The notes beneath the pieces were generated by a model. The model searched no databases, was not told the DNA's origin, and saw nothing but the letters and a program-made list of their open reading frames with translations. Shown here one piece after another: positions 1 through 5,138 of a stretch of 5,609 nt of DNA. Source of the DNA: an uncultured Fibrobacterota bacterium (GTDB taxonomy: Bacteria > Fibrobacterota > Chitinivibrionia > Chitinivibrionales > CAIOZP01); the NCBI GenBank assembly GCA_903862805.1, contig CAIOZP010000677.1:1-5609 (forward strand), given 5' to 3'. The translations under genes and the position numbers were made by a program. Each line of letters opens with the position of its first letter. Position 1 is the first letter of the stretch.

Positions 1-4
1 ATTT

Positions 5-19
5 GTTCCCGTTGGGAAC
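5..19. repeat. Short palindrome GTTCCC-GTT-GGGAAC
   Basis: A perfect 6-bp inverted repeat with a 3-base loop sits at the left edge. It could be the end of a longer element cut by the window. Palindromes of this form occur as dispersed intergenic repeats in many environmental bacterial genomes, but copy number here cannot be judged from one window. There is no T-run after it, so it is not a typical terminator. Confidence 0.4.
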
Positions 20-38
20 GTAAAAATGCTCAATAGCA

Positions 39-107
39 AGCTCCCCTTCGTCTTTCGGAGAAGTTCCCGAGCTGGCGAGGAAATAGAACGGGTCGGGGGA
101 TGAGGTC
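39..107. repeat. Degenerate intergenic repeat, copy 1 (hairpin plus G-rich tail)
   Basis: An imperfect hairpin is formed by AGCTC (39-43) with GAGCT (69-73), enclosing CTTC (46-49) with GAAG (60-63). It is followed by a G-rich tail, GGGGGATGAGGTC, at 95-107. The tail matches the tail of the element at 238-275 almost exactly (GGGGGTGAGGTC), and both copies place a pyrimidine-rich/purine-rich stem upstream of it. That shared architecture supports two diverged members of one intergenic repeat class. Function is unknown. Confidence 0.5.
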
Positions 108-129
108 AAAGTGTAGCGTTCTTAAGGGC

Positions 130-235
130 ACCTCTATTAATTCGGTTTTCCAGCGAGACCGCGCGAAAATGGCGAGACCAAGGCGCATTTTTGAAGCATA
201 TCCGGGGAGATATGTTGAAAAAATGTAACGAAGGA
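130..235. repeat. Possible compound intergenic element with direct repeat and central palindrome
   Basis: This block contains GCGAGACC twice (153-160 and 172-179), an AAAATG/CATTTT inverted pair (166-171 and 186-191), and the perfect 6-bp stem CATATC/GATATG with a 6-base loop (197-202 and 209-214). The minus strand reads open through part of it for about 30 codons and ends in a stop near its left end. No start with a ribosome binding site is apparent and there is no recognisable product. I treat it as a structured non-coding repeat rather than a gene; the boundaries are approximate. Confidence 0.35.
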
Positions 236-237
236 TT

Positions 238-275
238 CCCCCTCTCTGAAGGAGAGGGGGGCAGGGGGTGAGGTC
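238..275. repeat. Degenerate intergenic repeat, copy 2 (9-bp GC-rich hairpin plus G-rich tail)
   Basis: CCCCCTCTC (238-246) pairs perfectly with GAGAGGGGG (252-260) across a 5-base loop, and the tail GGGGGTGAGGTC follows at 264-275. The tail repeats the one at 95-107. Read on the minus strand, the stem lies downstream of the response-regulator stop (which ends at 328), so it could contribute to transcript 3'-end formation. However, the nearest T-rich stretch on that strand is more than 10 nt past the stem, which is not the classic intrinsic-terminator arrangement. Confidence 0.55.
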
Positions 276-327
276 ATTTGATAACAGGGCTATGTGCTTC
301 TAATTCACACCGGATGAATAATCCGAT

Positions 328-1029
328 TTATCGACCCGCCAATTTCTCGCCCAGTTCGGCATACCTCGACCGGCCCACCGGAATCTCTGTTCCGTCGTTG
401 AGAATGCAGGCATGACGTCCGCCACCATGTGAGAGAAGCGATTCTATTCGCGACGAATCAACAATGTACGACTTGTGAACCCGCAGCCAGCTTTCGGGCA
501 GTTCTTTTTCCATTGCGTCAAGTGTGCGGTCATCGAGGAAGAATGATTTGTCTCGCAGATGGACTTCGGCATAGTCGCCACCGCCTTTGACAAAGGCAAT
601 ATCGTCAAGCCTGACAAACCGGAGGCGTCCGCCGTCTTTTACTGCGAGGCTTTTGTTTGCTTGCTGTGCAGGACTCGGTATCGGAATGCGCCCGAATGCC
701 TGAAGCAGCCGTTCGGGTTCGACCGGCTTTGGAACGAAATCGACTACTCCGTAGGCAAATGCCTCTATCGCGCGTTCGACATTTCCCGAAACAACGATCG
801 TGCTGAACCCGCCGCCGGCGATCATGTCGAGTGCGGTGAAACCGTTGTCGCCGGAGAGGTTGAGATCGAGTAGAAGAATGTCGCCGGTGCTCATGGTTCC
901 TATGCCGAGAAGATCGTCGAGCGATTGGCAATGTGTGAATTGGGCTGATGCTGCCGCAGGAATTTCGCGGACAAGTCTTTCGAGGCGTCGTGCCGCAACC
1001 GGTTCGTCTTCGACTATTACAATTCTCAT
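328..1029 (-). CDS. LytTR-family response regulator (receiver plus LytTR DNA-binding domain)
   Basis: This 233-residue protein has the two-domain layout of the LytR/AlgR/AgrA family. The N-terminal receiver (about residues 1-115) shows the acidic pair D8/E9, the likely phosphoacceptor D55 in a LLLDLNLSG context, the switch residue S81 and the conserved K101 followed by P102. The C-terminal part (about 127-230) has the LytTR pattern: a start resembling a recognition-element sensor (residues around FVRLDDIAFVKGGGDYAEV), the WLRVHKSYIV core, and an IPVGRSRY ending typical of the DNA-contacting strand region. By family knowledge it is a cytoplasmic transcription factor activated by phosphorylation from the adjacent kinase. 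The start is well supported: it overlaps the kinase stop as ATGA, and GGAG lies 8 nt upstream, so the two proteins are probably translationally coupled. Target genes cannot be read from the window; the divergent cluster at 2780 is a reasonable guess. Confidence 0.95.
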   Translation of the reverse strand: MRIVIVEDEPVAARRLERLVREIPAAASAQFTHCQSLDDLLGIGTMSTGDILLLDLNLSGDNGFTALDMIAGGGFSTIVVSGNVERAIEAFAYGVVDFVPKPVEPERLLQAFGRIPIPSPAQQANKSLAVKDGGRLRFVRLDDIAFVKGGGDYAEVHLRDKSFFLDDRTLDAMEKELPESWLRVHKSYIVDSSRIESLLSHGGGRHACILNDGTEIPVGRSRYAELGEKLAGR

Positions 1030-2777
1030 CTGTCAACTCCGATCAATTTGATTTCGGTCTGCCAACCATCGGCAACCGGTCCGCTTGTCAATTCCCATTT
1101 GCTGGGGAACACCTCTTCGAGCCGCGCTTTTACATAGCGCAGACCGGTGCCGCCACTGCTGGATTTGTGCGAATCGGAACTCCCGTTATTCGACAGGATG
1201 ATCGAAAACCAGCGCGGCGTTTTTTCGCAACTCACGCAGAAAATTCCTTCCGGCTTTTCGCGGAAACCGTGCGTGAGTCCGTTCTCGACAATGGTATGCA
1301 GAATGAGCGGCGGAATCATGAAATCGCCGTATCGGTTATTTACGGAAAGTGAATAGCTTTTGCCGTGGCGCAGACTCATGACTTCGAGATGAGTGCGGCA
1401 GAGATCGAGCTCGCGTTCCATTGTGACAAGCGGCTGCGACGAGGCATCGATCACCATGCGGAGTTCGCGTCCGAAGGCCGTGACAAGCCGCGCCGCTACC
1501 GGCGGATCTTCTTCGATCCATGCGGCGATCGAGTTGAGCGAATTGAGAAGAAAATGCGGCTTGAGATGCTGCTTCATCAGATCCATTTCGACCCGCAATC
1601 TGCGCAGTTCCGATTCGCGGTACTGCGCCGCACGATGCGACATCTGCCGCGACAAAGAGAGAACGAGGAATGCGTTTAGAATGCACAGCCCCAGCGACCA
1701 TCCGTACTCGAAACCACCGATTCCCGAAAGCATCACTCCAACAAAAAACGCCGCGAATCCGGCAAGCGCAGTGATTGATCCGCGGCGCTTCAAACCCGCA
1801 GCCCATGCGGTTGCAACGAGTGCGAAGAACACGCTGATCCACGCATATATCTGACTCGTCGCAGCGGTCGAAACGATCCACGACATCGGCAGAATTCCAA
1901 GCGCACAGCACCGCGCCGTCGCCACCACGGCAAACGAAATTGCCACGCTCGCAGCAGCCACGAGTCCACGTCTTGGCAAGGTAAATTCATACATACAGAA
2001 GACCGGAAGAATCGCCGTCATGAGAAGCCACGGAACGTCGTTGATAAGCGCGAAAATCTGATACGATCCACCCGCAACAATCGGCGAAGATGCCACCTGC
2101 CTAAGCACCAGATCGGCAGAACATGCAAGACAATACAGCCCGAAAAGAACATACGGCGGACGACTTCCCTTTCCGGCAAGAAGTGCGAACTGGATCAGTC
2201 CCATCGCAAGAAAAATTCCTGCGAGTAAAAACGATGCTGCGTTGTCCCGAAAATCCAGCGCCGAAATTTCTTCCTGATAGCCAAGAAGCGGAGCCGTAGG
2301 TAAAAGCCCCGGCAGATGGCCGGTCTGTGTCATCTTCAAAGCAATGATGTGCGGCCCTGGATTCACAAGGCTGTCGGGAATATTGCAGATGAACCTCGCA
2401 GGGATTTTTCCGTCGCCACGATGAAGAATAGTCCCGTCGAAACGGACATCGAGGTTGCTGACCGCCGAACTTATCTCTATGCAAAGATGTCGTCCATCAT
2501 CGAGCGGTTCGGGGATGTCGAACTTTCGTACTATGCTCACTTCACCGGAAACCGGCAAACCAAGAAGCGCCCACGGAAGTCCTGGAACAAACGTCCATCC
2601 GGTTTTCAGCTCTTCCCATTTATCAAGCTTGACCACCGGAGTTTCAGCGAAGAAATAGTATGGAATCGAATCGGGAGAAATCGGCGCAGCATGCAGATCA
2701 TAGCCGCGAAGCAAAACCGTAATCACGATGTATATTGAAATTCCGGTGCCGGAAATCCGGCGAGGAGACCGTTTCAT
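1026..2777 (-). CDS. 7TM sensor histidine kinase of the LytS/YehU type (7TMR-DISM-like)
   Basis: A 583-residue membrane sensor kinase. Residues 1-31 look like a signal peptide, basic KRSPRR followed by a hydrophobic stretch ending in HAA. Residues about 35-175 form an extracytoplasmic domain with a beta-rich, carbohydrate-binding-like look, as in 7TMR-DISM receptors. Seven hydrophobic segments follow, at roughly 179-201, 207-226, 240-262, 270-292, 303-327, 335-352 and 357-376. A short helical linker (about 380-400) leads into the His_kinase domain, where H408 in KPHFLLNSLN is the expected phosphorylation site. The ATPase domain has the N-box with N499 in PPLILHTIVENGLTHGF and a GGTGL glycine box at 542-546. 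The usual aspartate of the DNG box is asparagine (SNNG, 529-532), a variation seen in this kinase class. It should autophosphorylate and pass phosphate to D55 of the overlapping LytTR regulator. The ligand is unknown. The start is the only one that keeps the signal peptide; it has at best a weak GGA upstream. Confidence 0.95.
   Translation of the reverse strand: MKRSPRRISGTGISIYIVITVLLRGYDLHAAPISPDSIPYYFFAETPVVKLDKWEELKTGWTFVPGLPWALLGLPVSGEVSIVRKFDIPEPLDDGRHLCIEISSAVSNLDVRFDGTILHRGDGKIPARFICNIPDSLVNPGPHIIALKMTQTGHLPGLLPTAPLLGYQEEISALDFRDNAASFLLAGIFLAMGLIQFALLAGKGSRPPYVLFGLYCLACSADLVLRQVASSPIVAGGSYQIFALINDVPWLLMTAILPVFCMYEFTLPRRGLVAAASVAISFAVVATARCCALGILPMSWIVSTAATSQIYAWISVFFALVATAWAAGLKRRGSITALAGFAAFFVGVMLSGIGGFEYGWSLGLCILNAFLVLSLSRQMSHRAAQYRESELRRLRVEMDLMKQHLKPHFLLNSLNSIAAWIEEDPPVAARLVTAFGRELRMVIDASSQPLVTMERELDLCRTHLEVMSLRHGKSYSLSVNNRYGDFMIPPLILHTIVENGLTHGFREKPEGIFCVSCEKTPRWFSIILSNNGSSDSHKSSSGGTGLRYVKARLEEVFPSKWELTSGPVADGWQTEIKLIGVDR
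2741..2754. promoter_or_regulatory. Perfect inverted repeat TTCCGGTGCCGGAA near the divergent start sites
   Basis: A 6+2+6 palindrome lies inside the 5' end of the kinase gene and 25 bp before the ATG of the divergent MORN-repeat gene. A TATATT hexamer (2731-2736) just before it could be a -10 element for the plus-strand cluster, although no good -35 is visible. Because the two start codons are only 2 bp apart, promoters and operators for both directions must overlap coding sequence, so this position is plausible for an operator. It also encodes ordinary kinase residues and could be chance. Confidence 0.25.
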
Positions 2778-2779
2778 AA

Positions 2780-3262
2780 ATGATCCGTTTCGAGATGTAT
2801 CACCGAACCAAAAATACGTTGAAACTTTTCTGCTGGATGATCATTTCGGTCATTTCGTTTTTCACATTCGTTTCTGACGCACAGGTTTTTCGTGGATACT
2901 ATCCCGACGGCAGCCTAAACTTCCGTTCCGATCGCGACGTCAACACACAAACAATCAGACGCTATTACCCAAACGGTCAACTCGAACTTGTCGCCAACTA
3001 TCGCAACGGAAAACTCGACGGCAGTCTTCGCGCGTATTACGAAAACGGAATGCTCAAAACAGATCTTCCCTACAATCGCGGCAAGCTCGAAGGCATGGCC
3101 CGCTTCTATTACGACACCGGAATCCTGATGGCAAAAGTCGAATACAAAGACGGCGCCGAGACAGGCAGAATGTCTTTTTATGATAGCAAGGGTAAAGCGA
3201 CGTCTCCGTTTGCCTTGCCGAAGAGTTCCGACAACGATGCAAGCACAATAGTAAAGAATTGA
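2780..3262 (+). CDS. Secreted MORN_2/YwqK-like repeat protein
   Basis: This 160-residue protein starts with a signal peptide (hydrophobic core about 16-32, likely cleavage near SDA-Q at 32-35). The mature part consists of four to five aromatic repeat units of about 23 residues: YYPDG at 40-44, YYPNG at 62-66, YYENG at 86-90, YYDTG at 110-114 and a degenerate FYDSKG at 133-138, with linking NGKLDG and RGKLEG motifs. This is the MORN_2 pattern (Pfam PF07661), often auto-annotated as YwqK-family antitoxin. Here the export signal and lack of a toxin neighbour argue against an antitoxin role; a periplasmic or surface structural or binding role is an inference only. Its start lies 2 bp from the divergent kinase start. 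GGAG at 2764-2767 is 12 nt upstream, slightly long. A second ATG at 2795 gives an equally good signal peptide, so the start is uncertain by five codons. It heads a tight three-gene cluster. Confidence 0.85.
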   Translation: MIRFEMYHRTKNTLKLFCWMIISVISFFTFVSDAQVFRGYYPDGSLNFRSDRDVNTQTIRRYYPNGQLELVANYRNGKLDGSLRAYYENGMLKTDLPYNRGKLEGMARFYYDTGILMAKVEYKDGAETGRMSFYDSKGKATSPFALPKSSDNDASTIVKN

Positions 3263-3271
3263 CCATAAGTT

Positions 3272-4147
3272 ATGAAGCAGAAACAAAAATCCACAAAGTC
3301 CCCCGTTAAGCGCGCAATTTCCCTTCTCTATCTGATCGCCGGAGTCGCCTGCGCCACTCTCGGCCTTCGCGGATTTCTAATTCCAACACATCTGATCGAC
3401 GGCGGCGTTACCGGTATTTCGATGCTTTGCGCCGCGACATCCGGACTGAACATGTCGGTCTGGCTTGTGGCGATCAATCTGCCGTTCATTGTGCTTGGCT
3501 ATATGCAGGTGGGAAAATCGTTTGGACTCAAGTGCGGCCTCGCGATAATTGCGTTGGCTTTAGCCGTGAGCCTCGTTCATATTCCGACATTCACGCACGA
3601 CCGGTTGCTTTCGGCGGTTTTCGGCGGTGTGTTTCTTGGTGCGGGAATCGGTCTTTCAATTCGCGGCGGCGGCGTGCTTGATGGAACAGAAATCTTCGCC
3701 CTGCTCACCGGCCGGAAACTTGGCGCCACGGTCGGCAGCATTATTCTTGTCATCAATATCGTGATATTCACAGCGGCGGCTTTCATCCTGTCGATAGAGT
3801 CGGCGCTCTATTCCATGCTTACATATTTCGCGGCAAGCAAAACCGTCGATTTCCTTTTGTACGGACTCGAAGCCTACAACGGCATGATGATCTTCTCGCA
3901 GAAAAGCGACAAAATTCGTGAGGCATTGATCAGCGATCTCGGACGCGGTGTCACGATTTTCAAGGGCCGCGGCGGTTTTTCGGCGGCGGATCAGGATATA
4001 CTTTTCTGCGTCCTCACACGACTTGAAGTGCTCAAGGCAAAAGCGATCGTAAACGAGATCGACAAAACTGCGTTCGTGGTACTTCAGCAAATAAACGATG
4101 TTCAGGGCGGAATCGTTAAGCGCACCGGTCATCTTATCAGCGGATAA
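3272..4147 (+). CDS. YitT-family membrane protein (DUF161 plus DUF2179)
   Basis: A 291-residue integral membrane protein, close to the usual length of the family. It follows the YitT pattern throughout: FLIPTHLIDGGVTGIS (35-50), a helix ending NLPFIVLGYMQVGKSF (69-84), the signature GGGVLDGTEIFALLTGRK (132-149), and ESALYSMLTYFAASKTVDF (176-194). Five to six membrane segments lie at about 14-34, 62-77, 86-103, 112-130, 152-173 and possibly 177-187. The C-terminal soluble part (about 205-280) is the DUF2179 domain, with LGRGVTIFKGRGGFS (223-237) and a VLTRLEVLKAK motif. The family (Pfam PF02588 and PF10035, B. subtilis YitT) is widespread; its biochemical activity is not established to my knowledge, and transport has been suggested from topology. 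The gene follows the MORN-repeat gene after 9 nt with no clear Shine-Dalgarno sequence, which suggests co-transcription and translation by coupling. Confidence 0.95.
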   Translation: MKQKQKSTKSPVKRAISLLYLIAGVACATLGLRGFLIPTHLIDGGVTGISMLCAATSGLNMSVWLVAINLPFIVLGYMQVGKSFGLKCGLAIIALALAVSLVHIPTFTHDRLLSAVFGGVFLGAGIGLSIRGGGVLDGTEIFALLTGRKLGATVGSIILVINIVIFTAAAFILSIESALYSMLTYFAASKTVDFLLYGLEAYNGMMIFSQKSDKIREALISDLGRGVTIFKGRGGFSAADQDILFCVLTRLEVLKAKAIVNEIDKTAFVVLQQINDVQGGIVKRTGHLISG

Positions 4148-4156
4148 TATTTTTTT

Positions 4157-5011
4157 ATGATGAAGAGCAAAATCATACGGAAGTCTCTCTTTTTATTGAT
4201 AATGATCAGCGCGTCGGCGATGTCGCAGGGTGCGGGTATTTCGACATATCTCGACAGTCTGCGGGTTGACAGCACGCTACAGATGTTCGAGTACGCGACA
4301 AACAAATTCGTCCCGAAAAACGAAGGCGGACTGACACTTGGCAAAGCTTTCGCGAAGGATTCTTCGGGAGAGATCGGGCGTCTTTATTATTTCGCGGCCT
4401 ACGAGGCTCTTACCGGTCGCCCATGCGACAAGGTGATAGACGAGCTTACGAAACGCGAGCGGTTTTATCTCGCACTCGACACGGCGATAAAATTTCTTCC
4501 TTCACCGCTACCATCCATCGGAGACAGTTCCGCCCCGATCAAGGTTGTGGCCTTTGTCAGCGGAACCTGCCCGGTTTGCAAGCGCACATGTTCTGCGCTT
4601 TACGACGCAATTACCGGAGGCAATCTTCGCGGGAAAGTCTTTATGACACTCAAACCGGCCGGACAGAGCGACGCCGATCCGGCCATGATCGCCGCCGCCG
4701 GACTCGGAGATTTCTGGGACTATTTCACCGCATGGCAGGCGGTTCACGGCGAAGTCGATCACAAAAAAATATTAAAAGTAGCCGCAGAAATCGGCTTCGA
4801 CAAGGATCAATTCGAAGAACTCATGACCACCGATTCCATAAGAACCATCGCTGCCGACAGTCGTCGCGAAGCTCTTCGCGATGGAATGGAATACACTCCT
4901 TCCATATTCATAAACGGCAGGCGATACGACAGCTCCAGTCGTGTCGGATGGGTAATTGATGCAATAGATTGGGAATTTTCCAGAATTTCGGCCCTGTCAA
5001 AAAAGAAATAA
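4157..5011 (+). CDS. Exported DsbA-like thioredoxin-fold protein with CPVC active site
   Basis: A 284-residue protein with a signal peptide (KSKIIRK followed by a hydrophobic core; cleavage likely around residues 21-25). Residues about 30-115 form a helix-rich N-terminal region I do not recognise. From about 120 the protein matches the DsbA/Thioredoxin_4 class (PF13462/PF01323-like): IGDSSAPIKVVAFVSGTCPVCKRTC places the redox pair at C138 and C141, a helical insertion follows (DFWDYF 185-190, through about 240), and YTPSIFINGRRY (246-257) carries the expected cis-proline P248 opposite the active site. Extra cysteines are C145, close to the active site, and C90 in the N-terminal part. It probably acts as a thiol oxidoreductase in the periplasm or at the envelope; oxidase versus reductase or isomerase cannot be decided. 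The start has two adjacent ATGs (4157, 4160) and no Shine-Dalgarno sequence, 9 nt after the YitT stop. No intrinsic terminator is visible after its stop, so some read-through into the flagellin leader is possible. Confidence 0.87.
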   Translation: MMKSKIIRKSLFLLIMISASAMSQGAGISTYLDSLRVDSTLQMFEYATNKFVPKNEGGLTLGKAFAKDSSGEIGRLYYFAAYEALTGRPCDKVIDELTKRERFYLALDTAIKFLPSPLPSIGDSSAPIKVVAFVSGTCPVCKRTCSALYDAITGGNLRGKVFMTLKPAGQSDADPAMIAAAGLGDFWDYFTAWQAVHGEVDHKKILKVAAEIGFDKDQFEELMTTDSIRTIAADSRREALRDGMEYTPSIFINGRRYDSSSRVGWVIDAIDWEFSRISALSKKK

Positions 5012-5019
5012 AAAAGCGC

Positions 5020-5046
5020 TAAAGTTTATTTTGCTTCTGCCGATAT
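5020..5046 (+). promoter_or_regulatory. Sigma-28 (FliA) promoter of the flagellin gene
   Basis: TAAAGTTT at 5020-5027, an 11-nt spacer, then GCCGATAT at 5039-5046. The known FliA/SigD consensus is TAAAGTTT-N11-GCCGATAA, so this site matches all 8 bases of the -35 box, the exact spacer length, and 7 of 8 bases of the -10 box. Transcription should begin about 6-7 nt downstream, near 5052-5054, giving a leader of roughly 86 nt before the flagellin ATG. It starts 8 nt after the stop of the DsbA-like gene, so flagellin has its own late-flagellar promoter rather than depending on the upstream cluster. Confidence 0.92.
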
Positions 5047-5052
5047 CCTTAA

Positions 5053-5138
5053 AAGGAGTTCTTGGATGGGCTCCACAGTAACAAAGGGATGGGAAGCCCT
5101 GAGATTACTGGATGGTCTCAATACACAAGGGAGGTTGT
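5053..5138 (+). promoter_or_regulatory. Structured flagellin 5' leader with candidate CsrA-type binding sites
   Basis: Two hairpins lie back to back in the predicted leader. The first pairs GGGCT (5068-5072) with AGCCC (5095-5099), and the second pairs TGAGA (5100-5104) with TCTCA (5116-5120). The loop of the first holds ACAAAGGGATGG (5081-5092) and the loop of the second is TTACTGGATGG (5105-5115). A third similar stretch, ACACAAGGGAGGT (5123-5135), covers the ribosome binding site. The known CsrA/RsmA target is close to RUACARGGAUGU with GGA in a hairpin loop, so all three fit in sequence and the first two also fit in structure. GGATGG also occurs at 5064-5069, giving three copies at exactly 23-nt steps. 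Translational repression of flagellin by CsrA is known in B. subtilis (hag); its operation here is inferred. Confidence 0.5.
5127..5134 (+). promoter_or_regulatory. Strong Shine-Dalgarno sequence of the flagellin gene
   Basis: AAGGGAGG ends 4 nt before the ATG at 5139 and is the best ribosome binding site in the window, as expected for a very highly made protein. It decides the start: the in-frame protein from this ATG begins directly with a flagellin N-terminus. The same bases overlap the third candidate CsrA site. Confidence 0.85.

Larger units (their letters stand above)
1..327. other. Gene-free intergenic region with several palindromes and repeat fragments
   Basis: No convincing coding sequence is visible in this stretch, which lies beyond the 3' end of the response-regulator gene. 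It instead holds several short inverted repeats: GTTCCC-GTT-GGGAAC at 5-19, an imperfect hairpin at 39-73, CATATC-cgggga-GATATG at 197-214, a 9-bp GC-rich stem at 238-260, and CGGAT-gaata-ATCCG at 311-325. It also holds an 8-base direct repeat GCGAGACC at 153-160 and 172-179. The density of palindromes and the two related G-rich tails (see separate entries) suggest accumulated small multi-copy intergenic elements rather than a degraded gene. None of the stems is followed closely by a T-run on either strand, so I do not call a clear intrinsic terminator for the operon that ends at 328. Confidence 0.6.

Noticed and set aside
130..235. Short minus-strand peptide frame through the structured intergenic block
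   Set aside because: About 30 codons, no ribosome binding site, and the DNA is dominated by direct and inverted repeats, so non-coding repeat is the simpler reading.
311..325. CGGAT-gaata-ATCCG hairpin 3 nt past the response-regulator stop as terminator
   Set aside because: Stem is only 5 bp and no T-run follows it on the minus strand.
605..1036. Alternative minus-strand frame across the response regulator (143 codons), arginine-rich
   Set aside because: It is a shadow of the LytTR regulator frame; the real frame has all receiver and LytTR motifs.
2841..2857. TCATTTCG direct repeat with 9-bp step as a LytTR binding site
   Set aside because: It lies in signal-peptide codons (repeated I-S residues) and does not match the family's known binding pattern or its usual spacing.
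2915..3286. Minus-strand open frame opposite the MORN-repeat gene
   Set aside because: Repetitive codons in the MORN-repeat gene create the antisense frame; no ribosome binding site or family features.
5046..5057. TCCTT-AA-AAGGA palindrome at the flagellin transcription start as an operator
   Set aside because: Half of it is the end of the -10 box and the rest is the A-rich start region; the short stem with a 2-base loop cannot form RNA structure. Likely incidental.
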